A stretch of DNA of 64,000 bases from Dehalococcoidia bacterium UBA5748 (GTDB lineage: Bacteria; Chloroflexota; Dehalococcoidia; Dehalococcoidales; UBA5627). A program made the translations under genes and the position numbers. The notes beneath the pieces were generated by a model, which saw nothing but the letters and a program-made list of their open reading frames with translations, ran no database searches and was not told the DNA's origin. The stretch spans positions 79,402 through 143,401 of the forward strand of contig DIFM01000041.1 in the NCBI GenBank assembly GCA_002419135.1. The letters run 5' to 3'. Shown here piece by piece: positions 10,017 to 17,765 of the stretch (positions are counted from its first letter, which is position 1; every line of letters starts with the position of its first letter).

Positions 10017-10053
10017 AGGGTTATTGCATAATAGCAGACAAGGTGCGAATAAT

Positions 10054-10536
10054 ATGGCTGAAAAACAAGCGCATAGATTAAAAGCCCGCTTCGCTGGCAA
10101 AGAACAGGAAATACTTCGTTGTATTCGTGTTCACGGGTCTATTGCTGCAATGATACGTTACGAAGTAGCGGATTATATCTGCTGGAATAAGTATATCGAA
10201 AAGATAAAGCAGGAATTCGCCCAGGGTGAAACCCCGGGTGAATACACTCCAGATAAAAAACAAAACGAATCACAGGGCAATACTGCTCTAATGCCTGTCT
10301 GCCAACAGATAACAATAAACAGGAATATGCTCGGAATATGCCATAATCGCAGGGAATTAGCCGATGAGCTGGTAAACGCATTTACAGATAAAGCGGTATA
10401 TCTAAAGAACGAAAATGATAGATTAACGGCTAAAATCAGAGAGTTAGAAGAACGTCTGGCAATGTACGAGGATAGACAAGACGAAAAACTGGCGACAGAG
10501 ATACTGCAGTCAATAGGAACGATAAGAAGATGTTGA
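10054..10536 (+). CDS. hypothetical protein, possible helix-turn-helix plus coiled coil
   Basis: I do not recognise a family. From ATG 10054 it encodes 160 residues; an in-frame TTG at 10024 is the alternative start. The first 60 residues are basic and could fold as a small helical DNA-binding domain (KEQEILRCIRVHGSIAAMI). A polar linker follows, then a predicted coiled coil from about residue 105 (LKNENDRLTAKIRELEERL). The architecture parallels the next gene, with a possible DNA-binding head and a coiled-coil tail. It is flanked by AT-rich noncoding sequence and short repeats, consistent with an acquired or decaying element. Confidence 0.5.
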   Translation: MAEKQAHRLKARFAGKEQEILRCIRVHGSIAAMIRYEVADYICWNKYIEKIKQEFAQGETPGEYTPDKKQNESQGNTALMPVCQQITINRNMLGICHNRRELADELVNAFTDKAVYLKNENDRLTAKIRELEERLAMYEDRQDEKLATEILQSIGTIRRC

Positions 10537-10839
10537 CTTATAGCCTGTTTGAGTCTATTATGAATATTGAAATCGGTCTGCCTTCGGCAAGGGATGTGGT
10601 TGGGCGGTGGTGGAAACCGCGCCCTACCAAGCCTTCAACAGTAGTTGAAAAATCATTTGTAGCCCCTTCCTTACTAACAGGGGCTATTATAAGCACAAAT
10701 ACGAACGAATCAAAGCTGAGTAATTTTGTGCGGTTGAAATCATCACAAATCTACAATGTAATCATCTCCTCGAAATATATCTTATTGACACAATTACAAA
10801 ACAGGTATAATATGCTTACGCATAAGGGGGGTGAATTCA
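10537..10839. other. intergenic segment with GC-rich inverted repeat and promoter
   Basis: Between the two accessory genes lies a locally GC-rich stretch. An imperfect stem TGG..GGGCG / CGCCC..CCA is visible around 10590-10631. A near-consensus promoter follows at its right end. A 105-codon open frame (10530-10847) crosses both but resembles no family and has no ribosome site, so I treat the segment as noncoding. Confidence 0.45.
10785..10811 (+). promoter_or_regulatory. sigma-70-type promoter before the SEC-C gene
   Basis: TTGACA at 10785-10790 and TATAAT at 10806-10811 both match consensus. The spacing is a short 15 bases; the overlapping TAATAT at 10808 gives 17. The ribosome site AAGGGGGG follows about 12 bases later, so the leader would be very short. 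Confidence 0.65.
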
Positions 10840-11169
10840 ATGGATAAAGTTGTATCAGTCCGATTACCTGAAGAAGTTATAGCGTGGCTGTCTGATGCCT
10901 CACGATTAAACAAAACAACAATAAGCGGAATGGCAAAGGATATAATTCTGTCCGGCTATTCCGCTATGAAGTCAGAATTAATGCCTGTATTGATTGAATT
11001 AAAAGCGGAAAACGAAAAATTAAAAGAAGAAAACGAGAAAATAAAAGTCCGACAACGTTTAAACGAAAGCGTAAAGACTGAGCCCGTAAAAATAAAGGTT
11101 GGGCGGAATGCGCCCTGCCCTTGTGGCAGCGGAAAAAAGTATAAGCATTGTTGCGGGGCAATCGAATGA
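10840..11169 (+). CDS. ribbon-helix-helix-like protein with coiled coil and C-terminal SEC-C zinc motif
   Basis: 109 residues. Residues 1-45 (VVSVRLPEEVIAWLSDASR..) look like a ribbon-helix-helix DNA-binding arm. Residues about 47-75 are a Lys/Glu coiled coil (LKAENEKLKEENEKI). The C-terminus GRNAPCPCGSGKKYKHCC is a canonical SEC-C zinc motif as found at the end of SecA. It has its own near-consensus promoter and a strong AAGGGGGGTG ribosome site, so ATG 10840 is preferred over GTG 10831. Probably a small regulator; its target is unknown. It shares the head-plus-coiled-coil plan with the gene upstream. Confidence 0.75.
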   Translation: MDKVVSVRLPEEVIAWLSDASRLNKTTISGMAKDIILSGYSAMKSELMPVLIELKAENEKLKEENEKIKVRQRLNESVKTEPVKIKVGRNAPCPCGSGKKYKHCCGAIE

Positions 11170-11183
11170 AAACGAAAGGGCGT

Positions 11184-11212
11184 ACCAGTCAAGGGTTTAC
11201 CCCTTGACTGGT
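11184..11212 (+). terminator. perfect 12-bp hairpin after the SEC-C gene
   Basis: ACCAGTCAAGGG pairs perfectly with CCCTTGACTGGT across a five-base loop, 14 bases past the stop codon. There is no downstream T-run, so it may be a processing or stability element and not a classic intrinsic terminator. Confidence 0.5.
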
Positions 11213-11367
11213 GTATCGGATTGTAAAAAGCATAATAAGTCCATGGGGGTAGACCAAAGGGATAGCCCCCATACAGAGAAAAGAAAAGAGTAAACGAAAT
11301 AAAGGGGTTCTCGGGTTAAAACAACAAACCGTCACCGAATTGAAATAACGGTAGTAAAAAAGATAGA

Positions 11368-11379
11368 ATAGTGCGAAGT
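11368..11379 (-). repeat. right copy of 12-bp inverted repeat
   Basis: ATAGTGCGAAGT, the exact reverse complement of 9987-9998. Confidence 0.45.
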
Positions 11380-11404
11380 TATAGTTTAATAATAAATTAT
11401 CAAC

Positions 11405-11423
11405 TATATATTATGTAATATTA
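11405..11423 (+). repeat. right copy of 19-bp direct repeat
   Basis: Exact repeat of 9998-10016, lying just outside the right inverted 12-mer. Confidence 0.5.
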
Positions 11424-11556
11424 TGGTTAAAAATACCAAAAGGCTAAAACCCAACATTAGTAATATAATAAGCAACAAAATTATTACGGTGAATGCTGCC
11501 ACAACTAAATTAATACAATTTGCTGTTTCTGACACAATGGAAAGAAAAATATAATG

Positions 11557-12333
11557 TCAATAACTGTTGACTGTGTTAATCATTGATGCCAAAGATTCGG
11601 CAAAGGCTCTCCTGAGAGTTTCTATAGATTTTATATCAGGGGTTTTGTCGTTTTTCATGTAGAGATTCTGATTGGTTTCCTGGAGAATCGCCGGAACACG
11701 ATTTTCCTGTCTTTTTAATGAATTGGTCGAATGCTTACCGCAAACATGTCCGTAGACATAATCAAATTTAGATTCGTTTATGGTAATCTTTACTTCTGGT
11801 AGTCTTATAGCTAATTCCTCTGCGTATGTTTCTATAAATATATCCGGACAGAAAACGGTTTCTGATTGGTCTACTACTGAAACCTGGTAATTCATCAACT
11901 CGATTTGATTGTCGCCTACTCCATGGCTTGTAATCGTGGAATGCCCATCAAGCATAAAACTAATATTGTTGTTTTCGATAGAATTACTGATAGCATCATG
12001 AAAAGACAATAAATATTTTTCAGCAAGACTCCTTCTAAGAGTTATGTCAGGTGCCTTCCCCTTTTTATACAGATCCTTCCCGAGTCTGTTTTTTAAAGGA
12101 ATGCTATCGTCAAGTTTATAGGGTTCCCTGTTGGATTCGAGTATTAAACTACAATATGGAAAGATGACCTGTGAATTGCCTAGAATATCACGAAAATCAT
12201 ACAACCAGTGGGTATACCAGTCTATATCGCCTGTATATTCCGTAAAGTTTTCAGAAAGATTATTTACAGATATTTCTCGAGGAATAAATATCCCACTATG
12301 AGGGATTACTACTAAAAGTTCATTAAATACCAT
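11557..12333 (-). CDS. N-formylglutamate amidohydrolase-like protein
   Basis: 258 residues with the layout of the HutG/FGase family of zinc amidohydrolases. The motifs are VIPHSGIFIP at the N-terminus, DIDWYTHWLYDF, SNREPY, the MLDGHST segment near the middle, and VPAILQETNQNLY near residue 220. The reference reaction releases formate from N-formylglutamate. No hut genes are nearby, so the substrate here is uncertain. It lies 29 bases downstream of the C39-like peptidase gene on the same strand and may be co-transcribed with it. Confidence 0.75.
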   Translation of the reverse strand: MVFNELLVVIPHSGIFIPREISVNNLSENFTEYTGDIDWYTHWLYDFRDILGNSQVIFPYCSLILESNREPYKLDDSIPLKNRLGKDLYKKGKAPDITLRRSLAEKYLLSFHDAISNSIENNNISFMLDGHSTITSHGVGDNQIELMNYQVSVVDQSETVFCPDIFIETYAEELAIRLPEVKITINESKFDYVYGHVCGKHSTNSLKRQENRVPAILQETNQNLYMKNDKTPDIKSIETLRRAFAESLASMINTVNSY

Positions 12334-12362
12334 TTTAAATTAACAAAGAAGACAGAGCAATT

Positions 12363-12899
12363 TTATTCCATGTGTTCCATCAATTTGTGAGCCGGTTCAG
12401 GTTCCTTCCCTTTTAGAATCAAAGCAAAGTGATTGATTATTTTATCTGTTTCCGGGTCTTTATCGTGCCACCGGATAAGAAATTCCTCTTCTGTCAACCA
12501 GGTCTTGCGGAAACTGGACGGGTCTTCGAAGACAATTATATTTTCGTGATAACCGACAACAATGACATAATGGCCATCATCATAGTCCTCGTGCCACTCT
12601 TTAAGGGTCATATATTTTTCTGCCCAGGCTTGCACAAGCACAATCACCGGATGGGATGTGTCGATAAAATGCTTGATTTTATCAATCCCGGCATCATATT
12701 TCTCTATAACGTCAAATCCATATTTCTCAGCTACGGAAATCATGTTTCTAATCGGGGTTCCGTCGCTGTTTATTAAAAGCTTGCTATACAGTTCATCACT
12801 GCGAACTTCAATGCCGTAATATGCCATTACTAATTGTAGTGCGGTCGCACCACAATCGAAATCAAAGGTTTGTCGTCCGCCGGGCAAATCAATAATCAT
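12363..12899 (-). CDS. C39-like (papain-fold) cysteine peptidase
   Basis: 178 residues from ATG 12899; an adjacent TTG at 12902 adds one residue. The C39 triad is visible: catalytic Cys in FDFDCGATAL (near 16), His in DDGHYVIVVGY (near 110) and Asp in FEDPSS. There is no signal peptide, transporter domain or membrane segment, so unlike bacteriocin-exporter C39 domains this is a free-standing cytosolic protein. A processing or isopeptidase-like role is possible but unproven. It sits between the OB-fold gene and the amidohydrolase-like gene, all on the minus strand. Confidence 0.75.
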   Translation of the reverse strand: MIIDLPGGRQTFDFDCGATALQLVMAYYGIEVRSDELYSKLLINSDGTPIRNMISVAEKYGFDVIEKYDAGIDKIKHFIDTSHPVIVLVQAWAEKYMTLKEWHEDYDDGHYVIVVGYHENIIVFEDPSSFRKTWLTEEEFLIRWHDKDPETDKIINHFALILKGKEPEPAHKLMEHME

Positions 12900-12932
12900 C
12901 AAAATACAAGCCGAAATGTGGATATAAACACT

Positions 12933-13931
12933 TCAGGATATAACTAATACACAATCAGACATACGCATGGCAATCAATGACCCGGTGTATTTACCCTGAA
13001 CGGTAACCTGCTGCCCTTTTCCCATGCTTTTCAGTTCATCCGCATGTTTTTTGTCAAACATGCATTGAACACTTTTGGTGAGGTTTAACGAGGCATCGGT
13101 AATACGTATATAATTGATGGCGAGAACCTCTTTTACATCAATGGCACCGGCGTAACCCGATAACCTTATTGTCCTATTAACAAATTTTTCCGTAGCCGAT
13201 GTGTAATCCGCGGCATAATCCGCAAGCAACTCGTCTATAGTCACGTTAATATCAGCAGGTGCGATTAGTTCCTTTTCCGTTTGCGCCGGCTCTTCAGTTA
13301 TAGCCGTTTCGGGCATTGCTTGCACCGACTTATCAGGTATAATCTGTTCTGCTTCTTCAGCGGATTCCATGGATTGTTCTTTTTCAGTCAAAAGCACATC
13401 ATCGGTATTATTTCCCAATTCCGCATTAGCGGTATTTTTATCTTCCGCCACTTCAGAAACATTTTCAACGGTTTCCACACCGCATTCGGATTCTTCCGGT
13501 TCTTCAGACATTTCTTTCTGTTCCGTGTTATTTAATTCTTTTATAATTTCCTCGTCACTGACAGATTCCGAATCGTTGTCCTCCTCATGTTCAGAAACTT
13601 TCTGTATTAAGACCTGTTGAGGCGAAATATTTTCATCAATTACATTTTCTTCGTCCCGGGAGGTATCTACTTCACGATATGTGTTATGGCTGCTTACAAG
13701 AGGAACATCCTCCATTTCTTCTGTAAAAACAGAATATTCCCTACAGTTATGATCTTCTTCTCGCTCTTCTTGAGCAGCCGGCTTCTTACCGGACAACCTC
13801 TCTTCTCTAATTTGGCTATATGTTTTTTCAACAAGCTTAAACCCGGGTGAAGCTAATGGATAACCGCATAAATAGCAAGCCCAATCGGTCGTTCTCATTG
13901 TCTCCCTGAAGCAATTCGGACATCTCGGCAT
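12933..13931 (-). CDS. zinc-ribbon protein with acidic linker and C-terminal OB-fold (tRNA_anti-like) domain
   Basis: 332 residues in three parts. Residues 1-25 form a zinc ribbon (CPNC..CYLCG). Residues about 50-220 are a low-complexity Glu/Ser/Val linker, probably disordered. Residues about 225-332 (IDELLADYAADYTSATEKF..) match the tRNA_anti-like OB-fold, with the strand NRTIRLSGYAGAI and a C-terminal GKYTG segment. That fold often binds nucleic acid or small ligands; the role is unknown. AGAGGTG lies before ATG 13931. The gene leads a possible three-gene minus-strand unit. Confidence 0.75.
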   Translation of the reverse strand: MPRCPNCFRETMRTTDWACYLCGYPLASPGFKLVEKTYSQIREERLSGKKPAAQEEREEDHNCREYSVFTEEMEDVPLVSSHNTYREVDTSRDEENVIDENISPQQVLIQKVSEHEEDNDSESVSDEEIIKELNNTEQKEMSEEPEESECGVETVENVSEVAEDKNTANAELGNNTDDVLLTEKEQSMESAEEAEQIIPDKSVQAMPETAITEEPAQTEKELIAPADINVTIDELLADYAADYTSATEKFVNRTIRLSGYAGAIDVKEVLAINYIRITDASLNLTKSVQCMFDKKHADELKSMGKGQQVTVQGKYTGSLIAMRMSDCVLVIS

Positions 13932-14034
13932 TTCGCACCTCTAAAAGAAATATATTACTGTACAGATCTGCATATAATTATATAGGAAAACACCGGTATT
14001 TTGATATAGGTATAATCGGAAGATGCTATAGAAG

Positions 14035-14106
<72 letters not shown>

Positions 14107-14156
14107 TCAAATTATCAGTCAAGTTTAACATTTAATGCCCGGCAGAACAAGATTAC

Positions 14157-14231
14157 TGGAGCGGGAGACGGGATTCGAACCCGCGACTGCCTGCTTGGAA
14201 GGCAGGAACTCTACCGCTGAGTTACTCCCGC
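14157..14231 (-). tRNA. tRNA-Gly (TCC)
   Basis: Minus-strand cloverleaf with acceptor GCGGGAG / CTCCCGC, anticodon loop CTTCCAA (anticodon TCC) and T-loop TTCGAAT. The discriminator T is followed by CCA in the DNA (14157-14159). It lies 50 bases from the CAT tRNA on the same strand. Confidence 0.97.
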
Positions 14232-14447
14232 GCTACATTATGTAAATAAGTAATCTGCTTTGCCCAAAACCCTATATATTATAACCGCTGCTCTATTTTC
14301 AATCAAATAAAAGAGAAAAGTTATAATCTATGAAATAACTATCGGTGGATACTAACCGGAAATAATATGGTAAACTTTAATATGCCATATTGCATTTGGT
14401 TTTACAAATATTGATCGATGTTAAAAATATATTGATAGGAGAAATAA

Positions 14448-15404
14448 ATGAATAGATGGTTAACGCTCGCATTGCTTGTAATACTTACTATCGGCACTGT
14501 TACCAATGGTATATTATATTTCCAAACGTCAGAAAAACTGAATGAGGCTCAAAACAAGATAGAATTGATAGAAGGAGAATTTTCCTCTTTGGACTCCGAT
14601 GTTTCCGGTTTAAAATCTTTAGTTTCATCATTGGAAAATGGTATTGATGGCGCGCAAAACGACATAGATAATGTAGAGGGGTTTATGTATGCGCTGGACG
14701 ATAGTATTAACGGAGTGCAGAATTCTTTATCTGAATTAAATAACAGTTATACTTCTTTATCATCGCAAGTGAATTCGCTCGCAGACTGGGATGACATTGT
14801 TAATAAAATCGAGCCTTCAATTACAATGCTTATTGTTGATATGGGAGATGGAACCAGCCATGGTACCGGTATAATAATAACGAGTGATGGTTGGGTACTG
14901 ACAGCAGCGCATATGATTGATGGTGTGGAAAACCTTTCCGATATTGAGTTTATTCTAACTAATGGGGATTCTTACGGTTGTGAGAATATCTATGTCGATG
15001 ATGAACTTGATGTCGGTTTTGTAAAAATAGATACCAATAAAACGGACTTTACGGCTGCCGTTATTGGTTCGTCATCTGATACTAAAGTCGGAGAGGAAGT
15101 TATGGCAGTCGGCCACCCGTTAAGTCTTGGCAATCCTCCTACTTATACGGCCGGTATTTTATCTGCTTTCAGGATAGCCGAACAGGATGGTTTGGAATAT
15201 ATCCAGACAGATGCCGCTGTAAATGGCGGTAGCAGCGGAGGTGCGCTGCTTAACACTAAGGGAGAATTAATCGGGATTATTTCCTGGAGTTACGTGGGTT
15301 ATAGAGATGGCTATGGGTATTTTTATGAAGAAGTCTTTGAAGGTATGCATTATGCCGTCCCGGTCGATGATATTTTCCCCCTGCCTGATGATGTTATAAT
15401 ATAA
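14448..15404 (+). CDS. membrane-anchored coiled-coil trypsin-like serine protease
   Basis: 318 residues. Residues 1-27 are a hydrophobic signal anchor. Residues about 28-120 are a coiled coil with repeated spacing of Leu and Ile. Residues about 125-310 are a trypsin-fold domain with catalytic His in VLTAAHM, Asp in ELDVGFVKI and Ser in NGGSSGGALL, where the usual GNSGG reads GSSGG. No PDZ domain follows, unlike DegP or DegS. The protein should face the outside of the cell, possibly as a trimeric or oligomeric quality-control protease. Its ribosome site AGGAG precedes ATG 14448. Confidence 0.88.
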   Translation: MNRWLTLALLVILTIGTVTNGILYFQTSEKLNEAQNKIELIEGEFSSLDSDVSGLKSLVSSLENGIDGAQNDIDNVEGFMYALDDSINGVQNSLSELNNSYTSLSSQVNSLADWDDIVNKIEPSITMLIVDMGDGTSHGTGIIITSDGWVLTAAHMIDGVENLSDIEFILTNGDSYGCENIYVDDELDVGFVKIDTNKTDFTAAVIGSSSDTKVGEEVMAVGHPLSLGNPPTYTAGILSAFRIAEQDGLEYIQTDAAVNGGSSGGALLNTKGELIGIISWSYVGYRDGYGYFYEEVFEGMHYAVPVDDIFPLPDDVII

Positions 15405-15535
15405 TAATTATTAAATTTAAAAATGGGAAGGAGAGGGGAATTTTACTCTCACCTTCCTGTTAATCAGTCGTGTACTGTATAAAATAAAGTAATTCTGATA
15501 TGCTCACCCTTAAGTAAATTGCCGGAGAAGCGTGT

Positions 15536-15946
15536 ATGGTTTTTCTTTTTGGGAACAAAGATTATTACGACCTGCTCGGTTATATAAATATGAAATGCCC
15601 CGGCTGCAAAAAGCAAAGGATTTTTGCAGTTAAGCAGGAAAGAAAAAAATTGACTGTTTATTTCATACCCACCTTCCAGTTTTCCTCCAGGCAAATACTG
15701 GTTTGTGAATACTGTAGAGAAGTATTGCAGGTTGATGACGAACTGAAACCTAAAATTGCTGAAAATATGATAAGCCAGAAGAAATTGGATTCATTGATTA
15801 AGCGTGGAGAAGTCGACCATCTAATCGGCATTGGTCCAAAAAGAAAATCAAGGCGGGTGTCCAAAATAACCTGCCCAAGTTGCGGAAGCAAAATCGATAA
15901 AACAGTAAAATATTGTCCGGAATGCGGAAATAAAAATGAGCATTAA
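15536..15946 (+). CDS. double zinc-ribbon protein
   Basis: 136 residues of unknown role. It has four CxxC pairs: CPGC (about 21-24), CEYC (about 59-62), CPSC (about 115-118) and CPEC (about 128-131). These make a split N-terminal zinc ribbon and a classic C-terminal one. GGAG precedes ATG 15536 by nine bases. It overlaps yggS by 11 bases, which suggests translational coupling, but no functional link is evident. Confidence 0.8.
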   Translation: MVFLFGNKDYYDLLGYINMKCPGCKKQRIFAVKQERKKLTVYFIPTFQFSSRQILVCEYCREVLQVDDELKPKIAENMISQKKLDSLIKRGEVDHLIGIGPKRKSRRVSKITCPSCGSKIDKTVKYCPECGNKNEH

Positions 15947-16595
15947 ACAACATGTAACAGAATTGCTTAATGAACTTCCTACCGGGGTTCAGCTTGTTGC
16001 TGCGGCAAAAACCATGGAGGCATCTAAAGTAATTGAGGCTATTGATGCCGGTGTTCAAGTAATCGGCGAAAATTATGTTCAGGAAGCAGAGGTAAAATAT
16101 AGTATCATCGGCAACCGTGCAAAATGGCATTTTATCGGGCATTTGCAACACAATAAAGTAAAGAAAGCTGTTGCAATTTTTGACATGATAGAAACCGTTG
16201 ATTCGGTAGAAATTGCTTCGGTTATTGATAAAAGATGCGAAGAAATTTGCAAGATAATGCCGGTGCTTATCGAGGTTAACAGCGGGACTGAGGAACAAAA
16301 AGCCGGTGTTTTGCCTGAAAATGCTATTCCTCTAATTAAAGAAATATCGATTCTTAATAACATTAAAATAATGGGGCTGATGACAATGGGCCCGTTAGCC
16401 GGTGAACCGGAGGAATCCCGTCCCTATTTTATAAAGACCAGGGATTTGTTCGAATATACTAAAAGCCTTGATTTAGCAGACGTCGATATGAAATATCTGT
16501 CGATGGGAATGACGGATTCGTATAAGATTGCAATACAGGAAGGCGCCAATATTGTCAGAATCGGAAGTAAAATATTCGGGCCAAGAAAAGCTTAG
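15936..16595 (+). CDS. yggS: YggS/PROSC family pyridoxal-phosphate homeostasis protein
   Basis: 219 residues, an alanine-racemase-type barrel without the second domain. The PLP lysine is in VAAAKTM (Lys 25). Family segments IGENYVQEAEVK, WHFIGHLQHNK, LIEVNSGTEEQKAG, GLMTMGP and LSMGMTDSYKIAI are all present, as is the C-terminal RIGSKIFG. The family buffers free PLP and affects amino-acid balance. It starts inside the end of the zinc-ribbon gene. Confidence 0.95.
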   Translation: MSIKQHVTELLNELPTGVQLVAAAKTMEASKVIEAIDAGVQVIGENYVQEAEVKYSIIGNRAKWHFIGHLQHNKVKKAVAIFDMIETVDSVEIASVIDKRCEEICKIMPVLIEVNSGTEEQKAGVLPENAIPLIKEISILNNIKIMGLMTMGPLAGEPEESRPYFIKTRDLFEYTKSLDLADVDMKYLSMGMTDSYKIAIQEGANIVRIGSKIFGPRKA

Positions 16596-17252
16596 CTAGT
16601 TTATACTTTCCAGTCCTTTTATTATGTCATCCAAATTACCAAAAGGCAGGCAATTAAATCCCTCCTCCCGGCATAAGGATAACATCGGTTCAGTGGCAAA
16701 GGTATAATGCGCCAATTTCGCTGCCGGTATATCAGAGGCTCCATTTCCTATAATGATGACTCGCCAGCCTTCATTTAGAAATTTATTTACGTAAGCCTCT
16801 TTAAAACCGTTTTGGATTTCTTTGCCATCCGGACCGATATAGCGGGCTTCAATTCCATTATTATTAAACTCTGCCTGAGCAGCGTAAATGACAATATCGT
16901 CTATACCGGCGTTGTTAAGAAGAGTCTTAATGTAAAAAGTCATTCCGTTGCTTACAATTGTGAAGCGGAAATTGCGTAAACGGCAATAATTCACCAATTC
17001 TTTCAAACCCGGCCTTAGTTCGGCTTTTTCATTAACAAATGAAACAAGGGTAGGCTCATCTTCTTTAACCATTCTGAAAGCAAGTGTATTGAAGCGCCCT
17101 ACCGAAATCCTGTTACTCTTATACTGTTCAAGGACAGAACGCCAGTCGCCATCGGCAAAAGAATCCAGTATCAGAAAACTGATATCTTTTTCGGTTAACG
17201 TGCCATCAAAGTCACATTGAATTAATGTCTTGATATTTGAGGAGTTTTGCAT
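16596..17252 (-). CDS. HAD-superfamily phosphatase (MtnX/SerB-like)
   Basis: 218 residues. Motif I DFDGTLTEKD (about 14-23) carries the nucleophile Asp, motif II is IVSNGMTFYI, and the C-terminal GNGASDIPAAKLA gives the metal-binding motif IV. The C1-type cap and length resemble MtnX-like and phosphoserine-phosphatase-like enzymes. Substrate is uncertain. Six bases separate it from the upstream def gene, so it is probably expressed with peptide deformylase. Confidence 0.82.
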   Translation of the reverse strand: MQNSSNIKTLIQCDFDGTLTEKDISFLILDSFADGDWRSVLEQYKSNRISVGRFNTLAFRMVKEDEPTLVSFVNEKAELRPGLKELVNYCRLRNFRFTIVSNGMTFYIKTLLNNAGIDDIVIYAAQAEFNNNGIEARYIGPDGKEIQNGFKEAYVNKFLNEGWRVIIIGNGASDIPAAKLAHYTFATEPMLSLCREEGFNCLPFGNLDDIIKGLESIN

Positions 17253-17258
17253 AGATGA

Positions 17259-17765
17259 TCAGCCTTTATACGCAGGCTCTTCTTGAGCATTCTCCGGTTC
17301 TATTTTGTAGAGCTTGTCATCGCTCCCCAATCTGTCTATATATAGTATTCCGTCCAGGTGGTCGGTTTCGTGTTCAATTGCTTGAGATAAAAGTCCGCCA
17401 GCTTTGATTTTTATTTTTTCACCTTTGATATTTAATCCTTTGGCTACGATAGAAACAGACCTGATAACCTCGCCCTGGTAGCCGGGAACGCTAAGGCATC
17501 CCTCCATTAATTCCACTTCTCCGTTGCGTTTGGTTATTTCCGGATTGATTATACAGAAAGGTTCCTGGTCGGGCATTTGAAGTACTATGACACGCAACGA
17601 AACGCCGACCTGCGGGGCTGCCAAACCTACCCCATCTGATTCCTGCATCGTTAATATCATATCATCTACCAATTGAATTATTGATTTATCTATCTCGGGA
17701 ACTTTAACTGCTTTCTGCCTGAGTACCGGGTCCGGAATCACCCGTACCTCTCTTATTTTTGCCAC
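17259..17765 (-). CDS. def: peptide deformylase
   Basis: Removes the formyl group from nascent N-terminal methionine. All three family motifs are intact in 168 residues: GVGLAAPQVG, EGCLSVPG with the metal cysteine, and the HETDH metal/catalytic motif (QAIEHETDHLDG). It is the first gene of a def-HAD pair. The usual partner fmt is not in this window. Confidence 0.97.
   Translation of the reverse strand: MAKIREVRVIPDPVLRQKAVKVPEIDKSIIQLVDDMILTMQESDGVGLAAPQVGVSLRVIVLQMPDQEPFCIINPEITKRNGEVELMEGCLSVPGYQGEVIRSVSIVAKGLNIKGEKIKIKAGGLLSQAIEHETDHLDGILYIDRLGSDDKLYKIEPENAQEEPAYKG

Larger units (their letters stand above)
9504..10053. other. AT-rich intergenic region without a convincing gene
   Basis: About 550 bases between hflX and the first small accessory gene, strongly AT-rich. 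I see no open frame with family resemblance, no tRNA and no clear terminator. Its right part carries the left copies of two short repeats (9987-9998 and 9998-10016) that recur near 11.4 kb. It may be decayed sequence. Confidence 0.5.
11170..11556. other. intergenic region with two hairpins and right-hand repeats
   Basis: No supported gene. It contains the perfect hairpin at 11184-11212, a second shorter one (ATGGGGG 11243-11249 with CCCCCAT 11266-11272), and the right copies of the 12-bp inverted repeat (11368-11379) and 19-bp direct repeat (11405-11423). Confidence 0.55.

Noticed and set aside
10530..10847. 105-codon open frame between the two accessory genes
   Set aside because: No ribosome site, no family resemblance, and it runs through the promoter and ribosome site of the next gene.
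11099..11293. 64-codon frame overlapping the SEC-C gene
   Set aside because: It is an alternative frame of the SEC-C coding region and the following hairpins, with no ribosome site.
9504..11556. Intact insertion sequence
   Set aside because: No transposase, recombinase or integrase reading frame is present in the interval.
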